Source: Pseudomonas hunanensis
Lineage (GTDB): Bacteria; Pseudomonadota; Gammaproteobacteria; Pseudomonadales; Pseudomonadaceae
NCBI RefSeq assembly: GCF_013393325.1
Contig: NZ_QJRC01000098.1
Location: forward strand, 62,001 to 126,000
DNA: 64,000 bases
Direction of reading: 5' to 3'
Position 1 is the first letter of the stretch. Every line of letters begins with the position of its first letter. The translations under genes were made by a program, and so were the position numbers. This document shows, piece by piece, positions 16,431 to 23,655 of this stretch. The notes beneath the pieces are model-generated. The model had not been told where the DNA came from. It ran no database searches and saw only the letters and a list, made by a program, of their open reading frames with translations.

Positions 16431-17759
16431 ATGAAACGCCCATGCCTGCTGTTGTGCCTGTTGGGGGTGGCCGTTCAGGCCAGTGCCATGGACCTGAAGG
16501 AAGCCTGGGACCTGTTGCAATACCAGGGCCCGATCTACCGCGCCGCGGTGCATGAGAAACAAGCCGGCGGCGAGAACCGCGCCATCGGTGAGGCGGGCCT
16601 GCTGCCGCAGATCAACGCAGCGGCCTACTTCAACAGGGTCAATGGCAGCCAGCGCCAGAATGGCCAGGACAACGACCTGGACTACGACTCCAAAGGCGCC
16701 AACGTGCGCCTGCGCCAGCCTCTGTTCAACAAGCAGAAGATGGCCGAGTACCGCCAGGGTCAGCAACGGGCCGACTATAGCGTGGCGGTGTTCGATGCCA
16801 AGAGCCAGGACGCCGCCGTGCGCCTGGCCGACGCCTACTTCGATGTGCTGCTGGCCAGCGAAACCATCACCCTGGCCAAGGCCAAGTTGAACGCCTTCGA
16901 AGAGCAACTGGCCTCGGCAAAGCGGCGCAAGGAGCTGGGGGCCGGCACCATCACCGATGTCGACGAATCGGTGGCCCGCCGTGACCTCGCCGAAGCCGAC
17001 CTGATCGAGGCCCAGGACAACCTGATCAACGCCCGGCGCAAGCTGGAGGAATACATTGGCGAAACCCCGCAGTCGCTGACCACTTTGCAGCCAGGCTTCG
17101 CCACGCCGCCGCTGATGCCGGGCAACCTGCAGGACTGGCTGGTGAAAGCCCAGGCCGACAGCCCGCTGATTCATGCGCGCCGGCACAACTACGAGCTGGC
17201 CGAAGAAGAAGTCAACCGCGCCCGCGCCGGGCACTACCCCACCCTGGATTTCGTGGCGGGCTATACCGCTGGCAGCAGCCAGTCGATATCCGAGTTGAAC
17301 CAGCGCAACCACTACAGCTCGATCGGGCTGGAGCTGAACATTCCGCTGTACAGCGGCGGCAGTACGAGCGCCCTGACCCGTCAGGCCAGCGCCAACAGTT
17401 CCAAAGCCCTGGACGAACTCGACGCAACGCGCCAGGAGGTGATTTCCGACACCACCCGCGAGTACCGTGGCGTGCAGAGTGGCGCCTTGCGCGTTCATGC
17501 GCTGGAAAAGGCCGTGGCCTCCAACGAACGCTCGCTGACTTCGACCCGCAAGGGCTTCAAGGAAGGCGGCACCAGCACCAATTCGGACGTGCTCAACGCC
17601 GAGGAACTGCTGTATGACGCCCGCCATGATCTGTTCGAGGCCAAGTTGAACTACCTGATGTCACGGTTGCGCCTGGCCTCCTCGGTGGGCAGCCTCGGGG
17701 ATGACGATATCGAACAGGTCAACAGCTACCTGGGGCCGGAACTCATGGTGAGCAACTGA
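16431..17759 (+). CDS. Type I secretion outer-membrane channel, TolC/AprF-like
   Basis: Outer-membrane efflux channel of 442 residues completing the secretion system. A Sec signal peptide (MKRPCLLLCLLGVAVQASA, cleavage near residue 19) is followed by two OEP repeats rich in helices. The family's proline-containing turn is visible (AGEL-type region ...RAGHYPTLDFVAGYT), as are strand segments such as YSSIGLELNIPLYSGG and the terminal NYLMSRLRLASSVGSL. It begins one base after the membrane-fusion gene with GGAGC as ribosome-binding site. A dedicated TolC inside the operon suggests the system does not depend on a housekeeping TolC. Confidence 0.94.
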   Translation: MKRPCLLLCLLGVAVQASAMDLKEAWDLLQYQGPIYRAAVHEKQAGGENRAIGEAGLLPQINAAAYFNRVNGSQRQNGQDNDLDYDSKGANVRLRQPLFNKQKMAEYRQGQQRADYSVAVFDAKSQDAAVRLADAYFDVLLASETITLAKAKLNAFEEQLASAKRRKELGAGTITDVDESVARRDLAEADLIEAQDNLINARRKLEEYIGETPQSLTTLQPGFATPPLMPGNLQDWLVKAQADSPLIHARRHNYELAEEEVNRARAGHYPTLDFVAGYTAGSSQSISELNQRNHYSSIGLELNIPLYSGGSTSALTRQASANSSKALDELDATRQEVISDTTREYRGVQSGALRVHALEKAVASNERSLTSTRKGFKEGGTSTNSDVLNAEELLYDARHDLFEAKLNYLMSRLRLASSVGSLGDDDIEQVNSYLGPELMVSN

Positions 17760-17832
17760 CGCTGACTTCCCATAGCTGCGACGCATTTCTTCGCGCTATG
17801 ATCGGTCACCCTTGCCGCGGACGTCCTGAACC

Positions 17833-18696
17833 ATGCCCGTAGACCTGCAAGCCTTGTACCCCAGGCTGATCCACCTGATGCTGGATACGGTGTTCGTGGT
17901 CGACAGGGACAACCAGATCGTCTTCGTCAGCGATGCCTGCGAAGTGTTGCTGGGCTACAAAGCCTGCGAACTGGTTGGCACACCGATCACCGACTACATG
18001 CACCCTGACGACCTTGCAGCCACGCGCGCCTCTATTGTGCGGGTGATGAACGGCCAGGCGCACTACGACTTCCGCAACCGCTATGTACGCAAGGACGGCG
18101 GCGTCGTGCACATCCTGTGGGCAGCCAGCTGGTCCGAAGAGGCTCAAGCGCGTATCGGTGTGGCGCGGGATGTGACCGCCTTGCGCCAGGCCGAAGATGA
18201 ACTGCGCTTCCTCGCCCATCACGACCCGCTGACCCGGCTGGCCAACCGGGCCATGTTCAATGAACGCCTGGACACCGCCCTTGCCACGGCACGGCGACAC
18301 GATCACACGCTGGCGTTGCTGTTTCTGGACATCAACGACTTCAAGGAAATCAACGATGTGCACAGGCATGCCGTGGGTGACCGGGTGCTGTGCACGCTTG
18401 CACGGCGGCTGGAAGGTTGCGTAAGTGCAACCGATACGGTGGCGCGCATGGGCGGTGACGAGTTCACCGTGCTGTTGACCGACTGCCCATCGCCAGAGGC
18501 CATCGCCGAGCAGGTAGCCCGTATTCTCGCAGCCATGGCCGAGCCACTCGGCATGGAGTTGTCCGGCATCGACGCGCCCTCCTGCAGCATCGGCGTGGCG
18601 TGCTTCCCTGAAGATGGCCACGATGCCGACATGCTGCTGCGCCATGCCGACGGGGATATGTACCGGGTCAAGCGAAAAAACACAGCGACCGGGTAA
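17833..18696 (+). CDS. PAS-GGDEF protein, probable diguanylate cyclase
   Basis: Predicted cytoplasmic diguanylate cyclase of 287 residues making c-di-GMP. Residues about 10-120 form a PAS domain (DTVFVVDRDNQIVFVSDACEVLLGY ... VARDVTALRQAE). The GGDEF domain follows at about 125-285 with LAHHDPLTRLANR, DINDFKEIND, an intact active loop MGGDEFTVLL, and SIGVACFPEDG. The RxxD inhibitory site usually five residues before GGDEF is absent (SATD stands there), so product inhibition is not expected by that route. No membrane segment is visible. It lies 73 bases after the TolC-like gene on the same strand and could be read through from the secretion operon, which would link export to c-di-GMP; that link is inference. 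Confidence 0.9.
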   Translation: MPVDLQALYPRLIHLMLDTVFVVDRDNQIVFVSDACEVLLGYKACELVGTPITDYMHPDDLAATRASIVRVMNGQAHYDFRNRYVRKDGGVVHILWAASWSEEAQARIGVARDVTALRQAEDELRFLAHHDPLTRLANRAMFNERLDTALATARRHDHTLALLFLDINDFKEINDVHRHAVGDRVLCTLARRLEGCVSATDTVARMGGDEFTVLLTDCPSPEAIAEQVARILAAMAEPLGMELSGIDAPSCSIGVACFPEDGHDADMLLRHADGDMYRVKRKNTATG

Positions 18697-18729
18697 CGAT
18701 ACCCCCTGCGCTTTGGCACCGGGCCTGCA

Positions 18730-21195
18730 TCAGAAGTCTACCGTGGCCGACAACTGCAACGCCCTCGGGTAACCCGGCGATATCGCGCCGTACGAAGCTA
18801 CGCCCGACCAATACTCGCGGTCGAACACGTTCTGCACCGTTGCCCGGAATGTTGTAGGGCGGCCATCGATCCGGGTGGCATAGCGCGCCCCGACGTCGAA
18901 CCGTGTCCAGGCATCGAGTGCCTGGGTATTGGCCTGGTCGATGTACTGGCTGTCGGTATAGATAGCACCACCGGTCAGCGTCACGCCCTCAGCCCAAGGT
19001 GTATCCCACTCCGCCCACAGGTTGGCCTGCACGTCCGGCACGCCGACCGCTTCGTTACCCTTGTTGGCGGGGGTTGCCGTATCCGTCAGCTTGCCGTCCA
19101 GCACCGTCACGCCGCCCAGCAACCGGGTGCCCGGTGCAACCTCACCGAACATGCTCAGCTCGATACCGCGGTTACGTTGCTGGGCCTCGACCGAGAAGCG
19201 GCGGTCGGCGCCAAGCTCACCGCTAGGTTTTTCTATCTGGAACACCGAAACTGTGGTCATGAACGTGTTGTGTTCGTACTTCACACCCAGCTCATGCTGC
19301 TTGGTCTTGTAGGGTGCAAAGGCATCACCGCCATTGGTTGCCGTGTCCGGTGCGATATCGCCTTTGCTCAAGCCTTCGACATAGTTGTAGTACAGCGCGA
19401 CGTTTTCCCACGGCTTGACCACCACGCCTACGACGGGGGTAATTGCACTGTCGTTGTAGCGCGTGGTGAACACCCCCGCTGTGTAGTTGCGTGACTCGAT
19501 TTCCTGCCGGCGCACCCCCAGCGTCAATTGCACGCGGTCGTCGAGTACCGACAAGGTGTCTGTCAGGGCAACGCCGGTCAGCTCGGACTCAGACACCCGG
19601 CTCACCTTCGGCGCAGCGATGTATTGCTTGGGCACATCCACCGGGTGATAGATGTTCGAAACGATCTCCTTGCCGAAGTTGATGCCGCGTGACAGCTCAT
19701 CCTGGTAGCGGGTAGCCATGGCCGTTACCGTATGATTGACCGCTCCGGTTTCAAACAGCGCACGCAGCCCCACATCGGCGGTGGAACGATCGACGTTGAA
19801 CTTGTAGTAACCGGGGGTGTTGCTGGTGTCGCCCGCCGCATTGAGAATTTTCGGTACTTGGTCGGACATCCGCGCCACATCTGCCCTGCCGCCACCGGCA
19901 TGTGCAAACACCGTCAGTGAGTCACTGATGTCATATTCTCCACCCAGCAACGCTGATTGTTCGCGGGTATTCGACCAGCCCCAGTCCTGCGGCAGGTTGG
20001 TTCGACCACTGGCGGCAGAGGGCACACCGAAGCCAGGCGCTACGGTGAAGGGCCGCGAGGCGGCATCCCAACGCTCTTTCTGGCTGATGAAGTCTAGGTT
20101 CAGGCGCAAGCGCTCACCTTGATAGTCCAGGGCGATGGCGCCAATGTCCAAGGCACGCTGCTGGTCATCGATAGCCGTGTCGCCCTGGGCGAGGCTGCCG
20201 TTGAAACGCACGCCCCATTGCCGCTGGTCCCCGAAACGGCGGCTGATGTCGAGGTGGCCACCCACCTGGGTGTCAGAGCTGTAGCTGGCGGTGACACGCG
20301 TCAAATCCTCGGCGAGCGCGCGTTTGGGCACGATGTTGATCACGCCGCCAACGCCGCTGTTCGGGGAAATACCGTACATCAAAGCCCCCGGCCCCTTGAG
20401 CACTTCTACCCGCTCGGCATATTCGGTGAACACGCGGTAATTGGGTGCAACCCCGTACACACCATCGAACGCCAGTTCGCCCAGGTTGCCTTCACCCACC
20501 GGGAACCCGCGAATGAAGAACGAATCGACGATGCCACCCGCTTGCCCGGTAGAACGCACAGAAGGGTCACGCTCCAGGGCATCGGCCACGGTAACCGTCT
20601 GCAGGTCGGCGAGGGTTTTTGCGGTGTAGCTGGTAACGCTGAAAGGCGTATCCATCACGTCCTTGTTGCCAAGCATGCCTAGCCGCCCACCCCGCGCAAC
20701 CTGCCCCCCGGCGTAGGCTTCAGGCAAGGTTTCGTGGCGTATGCCATTGGCTTCGATGGTGGTAGCGGCCAGCGTGAGGCTATCACCACTGCTTGGCTGG
20801 CGGATCAATTGATAGCTGCCGTTACTCAGCTCCACCAGCTCAAGGCCGCTGCCGGCAAGCAACTGGGCGATACCATCCCGCGCCGAATAGGCGCCGCTAA
20901 GCCCGGGGCTGTGCAGGCCATCGGTCAATGCCGGTTCAAACGAAAGCGCAACGCCGCAAGCCAGCGCGAAACTGGACAAGACCCGCCCTAGCGGGCCCGG
21001 GGCAATCTGGTAAGTGCGGATGGCCACCGCGTCCAGGGGCTGCGCGACGGCTGGCAGCAACTGGCCAACCCCTGCCACCAGAACTGCGCCAAAAAGGGAG
21101 CCGCGCACAGCAACAGCTAAAGCACGCTTACGGAATGGACGACTTGCAACAGGCATGAAAGGCGGGTCCTTCTGGCTGGGAATGGAAGTGTTCAT
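18730..21195 (-). CDS. TonB-dependent siderophore receptor with signalling (STN) domain
   Basis: Outer-membrane ferric-siderophore receptor, 821 residues. A long signal region is followed by an STN domain at about 60-130 (PLGRVLSSFALACGVALSF ... LELVELSNGSYQLI), the part that talks to FecR-type anti-sigma factors. The plug domain (SVTSYTAKTLADLQTVTVADAL ... FIRGFPV ... VLKGPGALMYG) and a 22-strand barrel ending in the classical C-terminal Phe (LQLSATVDF) follow. The start is uncertain: the ATG at 21195 has a site too close, while the ATG at 21156 has AAGGA about ten bases upstream. It is the third gene of a fecI-fecR-receptor cluster and probably induced by its own siderophore. Relatives include FhuE, FoxA and FpvA; the ligand is unknown. 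Confidence 0.92.
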   Translation of the reverse strand: MNTSIPSQKDPPFMPVASRPFRKRALAVAVRGSLFGAVLVAGVGQLLPAVAQPLDAVAIRTYQIAPGPLGRVLSSFALACGVALSFEPALTDGLHSPGLSGAYSARDGIAQLLAGSGLELVELSNGSYQLIRQPSSGDSLTLAATTIEANGIRHETLPEAYAGGQVARGGRLGMLGNKDVMDTPFSVTSYTAKTLADLQTVTVADALERDPSVRSTGQAGGIVDSFFIRGFPVGEGNLGELAFDGVYGVAPNYRVFTEYAERVEVLKGPGALMYGISPNSGVGGVINIVPKRALAEDLTRVTASYSSDTQVGGHLDISRRFGDQRQWGVRFNGSLAQGDTAIDDQQRALDIGAIALDYQGERLRLNLDFISQKERWDAASRPFTVAPGFGVPSAASGRTNLPQDWGWSNTREQSALLGGEYDISDSLTVFAHAGGGRADVARMSDQVPKILNAAGDTSNTPGYYKFNVDRSTADVGLRALFETGAVNHTVTAMATRYQDELSRGINFGKEIVSNIYHPVDVPKQYIAAPKVSRVSESELTGVALTDTLSVLDDRVQLTLGVRRQEIESRNYTAGVFTTRYNDSAITPVVGVVVKPWENVALYYNYVEGLSKGDIAPDTATNGGDAFAPYKTKQHELGVKYEHNTFMTTVSVFQIEKPSGELGADRRFSVEAQQRNRGIELSMFGEVAPGTRLLGGVTVLDGKLTDTATPANKGNEAVGVPDVQANLWAEWDTPWAEGVTLTGGAIYTDSQYIDQANTQALDAWTRFDVGARYATRIDGRPTTFRATVQNVFDREYWSGVASYGAISPGYPRALQLSATVDF

Positions 21196-21263
21196 TCCTG
21201 TTGCCAGCCGAGATTGAAAAAAGTATCACCCGGGTAGCCGTTTTTTTTGCTGTACCTTGCATT

Positions 21264-22247
21264 TCAGGGCTGCGCGGGAGAAAGCAGGGTCCAGTAGCCA
21301 TTCATGTGCGCGGAGACCTGCAAGGCATAGGTCGACTCCAGCATGCTCAGGCTGCGCCTGGTATCGCTGACCGGAAAGGCCCCCGAAATGCGCAGGCCGG
21401 CAATGCGGGGGTCGCAGCGAATGAAGCCCCGTTGGTAGCGCGCCAGCTCGGCCACAAATTCGTCCAGCCGCATGCTGTCTGCCAGCAGCATGCCTTGGGT
21501 CCAGGCCGTTGCAGTGAGGTCGACCGGCATGGGCCGGCCGACCCTGTGCGCATTGAAATCGACCCGCTCGCCGGCCTGGACAACGGCGCCTGCATTGGCG
21601 CCTCCACCGGCGGGTTCGATGCGAACGGCCCCTTCGACAACGGCCAGCCAGGTGCGCCCATCCCGCTCTCGCACACTGAAGCGAGTACCCAAGGCTTGCA
21701 TGCGCCCTTCCCGTGTTCCCACCCGTAGGGGCCGCGCCGGGACCACGATGTCGGGCGCAGTCTGCACCAGGATTTCACCGCGGCGCAGTTGAATGAAACG
21801 CTCGTTGCCATCGAAGCGGATGTCGATTGCAGAGTCGGTATTGAGGTAGACCTGCGTACCATCGGCCAGGGTGAGCTGGCGGCATTCGCCTACGCTCGAG
21901 CGATAGTCGGCGGCCCAACCTTGTTGGTCGGCCAGCCTCCAGCTGGCCCAACCTGCCGGAAGCACGGCCAGCAGCAACGCCACCCGGCTGATCATCGCCC
22001 GACGGCCGGGGTCGGCCGGGCGGTCGAGTGCCGACATCGACAGCGCCGGCGGTAGACCTTCCAGCTTGCCCATCAGCCGTTCGGCACGCTGCCAGGCCTG
22101 CGCACGCGCCGGGCTGCTGCTGCGCCAGGCCAACCAGTCGGCCCGTTGCGCCTCGGTGACATCACCGGCACTCAGGGTCATCAACCACTCGGCCGCTTCT
22201 TCAAGCACTTCGGTATCCGCCGGGCCGGCACGCTGGACATCGACCAT
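21264..22247 (-). CDS. FecR family anti-sigma factor / signal transducer
   Basis: Inner-membrane regulator of 327 residues that relays receptor occupancy to the FecI-type sigma factor. The N-terminal DUF4880-like segment (AAEWLMTLSAGDVTEAQRADWLAW) binds sigma. A single membrane helix lies near residues 86-105 (VALLLAVLPAGWASW). The periplasmic FecR domain follows (ADYRSSVGECRQLTLADGTQVYLNTDSAIDIRF split by RGEILV), with a C-terminal STN-like part that meets the receptor (LISGAF... type: GLRISGAFPVSDTRRSLSMLE). Its ATG directly abuts the sigma gene's stop, indicating coupled translation. The receptor gene starts 68 bases further on. Confidence 0.93.
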   Translation of the reverse strand: MVDVQRAGPADTEVLEEAAEWLMTLSAGDVTEAQRADWLAWRSSSPARAQAWQRAERLMGKLEGLPPALSMSALDRPADPGRRAMISRVALLLAVLPAGWASWRLADQQGWAADYRSSVGECRQLTLADGTQVYLNTDSAIDIRFDGNERFIQLRRGEILVQTAPDIVVPARPLRVGTREGRMQALGTRFSVRERDGRTWLAVVEGAVRIEPAGGGANAGAVVQAGERVDFNAHRVGRPMPVDLTATAWTQGMLLADSMRLDEFVAELARYQRGFIRCDPRIAGLRISGAFPVSDTRRSLSMLESTYALQVSAHMNGYWTLLSPAQP

Positions 22248-22760
22248 CTAGTCGACCAGCCTCAAGCACTGGAGAAACGCCTGTTTCATGTAACGCTTGA
22301 TGGTGATGAGCGATACCCCCAGCTGTTCGGCAATGGCTGCGTACTTCATGCCGCCCAGCTGGGATAGCAGAAACGCGCGCCTGACCAACGGCGGCAAGGT
22401 GTCGAGCATGGCATCTATCTCGTGCAGGGTTTCCAGAATCAGCAAGCGGGCCTCGGGCGAAGGCACCTCGGGTTCCGGCAAGTGTTCAAGGGCCTTGAGG
22501 TAGGCACGCTCCAGCGATTTGCGCTGGCACCAGTTGGCAAGGATGCCGCCTGCGACACAGCTCAAGTAGGCGCGTGGCTCGTCAAACACCACGGTCTTCG
22601 AGGCCAGAATGCGCGCGAAGGTATCCTGCACCAGGTCGGCTGCATCCACCGCGTTGCCCAGGCGCCTGCGCAATCTGGCATGCAGCCAGCCTTGGTGGCC
22701 GTTGTAGAGTGCTTCTACATTGCGCAGGTGATTGTCGGAGCCAGGTAGCACGTCGCTCAT
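22248..22760 (-). CDS. ECF sigma factor, FecI/PvdS-like iron-starvation type
   Basis: RNA polymerase sigma factor of about 170 residues activating the TonB receptor downstream. Region 2 is visible (VEALYNGHQGWLHARLRRRLGNAVDAADLVQDTFARIL) and region 4 holds the helix-turn-helix (LPPLVRRAFLLSQLGGMKYAAIAEQLGVSLITIKRYM). The start taken is MSDVLPG at 22760. A longer TTG-initiated frame to 22799 is possible, but it would run through the Fur-like box at 22784-22798, so it is rejected. The ribosome-binding site is weak. The fecI-fecR-receptor order and Fur box indicate iron-repressed expression with positive feedback through the receptor. Confidence 0.92.
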   Translation of the reverse strand: MSDVLPGSDNHLRNVEALYNGHQGWLHARLRRRLGNAVDAADLVQDTFARILASKTVVFDEPRAYLSCVAGGILANWCQRKSLERAYLKALEHLPEPEVPSPEARLLILETLHEIDAMLDTLPPLVRRAFLLSQLGGMKYAAIAEQLGVSLITIKRYMKQAFLQCLRLVD

Positions 22761-22783
22761 GGGGGCGATTCTGTTTGCGCAAG

Positions 22784-22798
22784 TGAGAATTGTTTTCA
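22784..22798. promoter_or_regulatory. Fur box in front of the fecI-type sigma gene
   Basis: TGAGAATTGTTTTCA matches the 7-1-7 Fur consensus TGATAATNATTATCA at 11 of 14 defined positions. It lies in the 90-base divergent region, 24 bases upstream of the sigma gene ATG on the minus strand and 52 bases upstream of the methyltransferase gene. Iron-loaded Fur bound here would block the sigma promoter. Confidence 0.78.
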
Positions 22799-22850
22799 AT
22801 ATTAAGGTAGCGTTTCAACACAACGCAAGTTCAACTACCGGGACACCACC

Positions 22851-23519
22851 ATGTCTGACCCTGAAAGCACCCTGCTCGACAGTTGGCAGCACAACGCCCA
22901 GGCCTGGATCGATGCCGTGCGCAGCGGCGCCATCGAGAGCCGCCGGCAAGTCACTGACCAGGCCATTCTGCTGGCCATCCTCGGCCGTCAGCCCGAACGG
23001 GTACTTGACCTGGGCTGTGGCGAGGGCTGGCTGCTGCGCGCGCTGGACGACCGTGGAATCGAGGCTGTGGGCGTCGATGGTGACAGGGCTCTGGTGGATG
23101 CCGCACGTGCTGTGGGCGCCGCCGAGGTGCACCTGGCCAGCTACGCACAATTGGCCGAGGGCCAGGTTTACGTGGGCAAGGGCTATGACCTCGTTTGTGC
23201 CAACTTTGCGCTGCTGCACCAGGACATCATCCCGCTGCTGGCGGCAATGAATGACCTGCTTGTGCCGGGCGGCGCACTGGTGATCCAGACGTTGCACCCA
23301 TGGAGCGTGGCCGGTGGGGATTATCAGGATGGCTGGCGGGAAGAATCATTTGCCGGTTTTGCGGGGGATTGGCAACCGATGCCGTGGTACTTCCGTACCC
23401 TGGCCAGCTGGCTGAATGCGCTGGACATGGCAGGGTTGAGGCTAGTCAGCCTGCAGGAGCCACAGCACCCGCAGAGTGCGGTTCCGCAGTCGTTGTTGCT
23501 GGTGGCTGAGCGCCGCTGA
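22851..23519 (+). CDS. Class I SAM-dependent methyltransferase
   Basis: Soluble methyltransferase of 222 residues with unknown substrate. Motif I (VLDLGCGEGWLLRAL, residues about 51-65) binds S-adenosylmethionine. The acidic residue closing strand beta-2 follows (GIEAVGVDGD), then motif post-II (YDLVCANFALLHQD) and LVPGGALVIQTLHP as motif III. The C-terminal region (WYFRTLASWLNALDMAGLRLVSLQEP) resembles UbiE/Methyltransf_11-type proteins acting on small molecules. It is divergent from the fecI-type gene and shares the promoter region with the Fur-like box, so iron control is possible but not shown. A REP doublet follows. Confidence 0.88.
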   Translation: MSDPESTLLDSWQHNAQAWIDAVRSGAIESRRQVTDQAILLAILGRQPERVLDLGCGEGWLLRALDDRGIEAVGVDGDRALVDAARAVGAAEVHLASYAQLAEGQVYVGKGYDLVCANFALLHQDIIPLLAAMNDLLVPGGALVIQTLHPWSVAGGDYQDGWREESFAGFAGDWQPMPWYFRTLASWLNALDMAGLRLVSLQEPQHPQSAVPQSLLLVAERR

Positions 23520-23533
23520 TGCATACACGGTCG

Positions 23534-23648
23534 GTGTAGGAGCGGCCTTGTGTCGCGATGGGCCGCTAAGCGGCCCCAGGTTCTGTGTCGCGGCATCAAT
23601 TTTTGGGGCCGCTTTGCGGCCCATCGCGACACAAGGCCGCTCCTACAC
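23534..23648. repeat. REP doublet: two near-perfect 44-base inverted arms
   Basis: The left arm at 23534-23577 (GTGTAGGAGCGGCCTTGTGT... to CGGCCCC) is mirrored at 23605-23648. Each arm contains a smaller GGGCCGC-N4-GCGGCCC hairpin. This is the two-unit REPIN/BIME layout known from the P. putida group, located between the methyltransferase and quiC1 ends. It can form a very long stem and may act as a transcription barrier. Confidence 0.88.
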
Positions 23649-23655
23649 GTTGGGG

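Noticed and set aside
14105..16432. A 775-codon minus-strand frame opposite the secretion genes
   Set aside because: Low-complexity His/Gln/Ala-rich translation typical of a GC-driven shadow; the plus-strand ABC and HlyD-like proteins are unmistakable.
22248..22799. Longer sigma factor starting at TTG 22799
   Set aside because: It would run through the Fur-like box and add residues unlike ECF sigma factors; MSDVLPG at 22760 is preferred.
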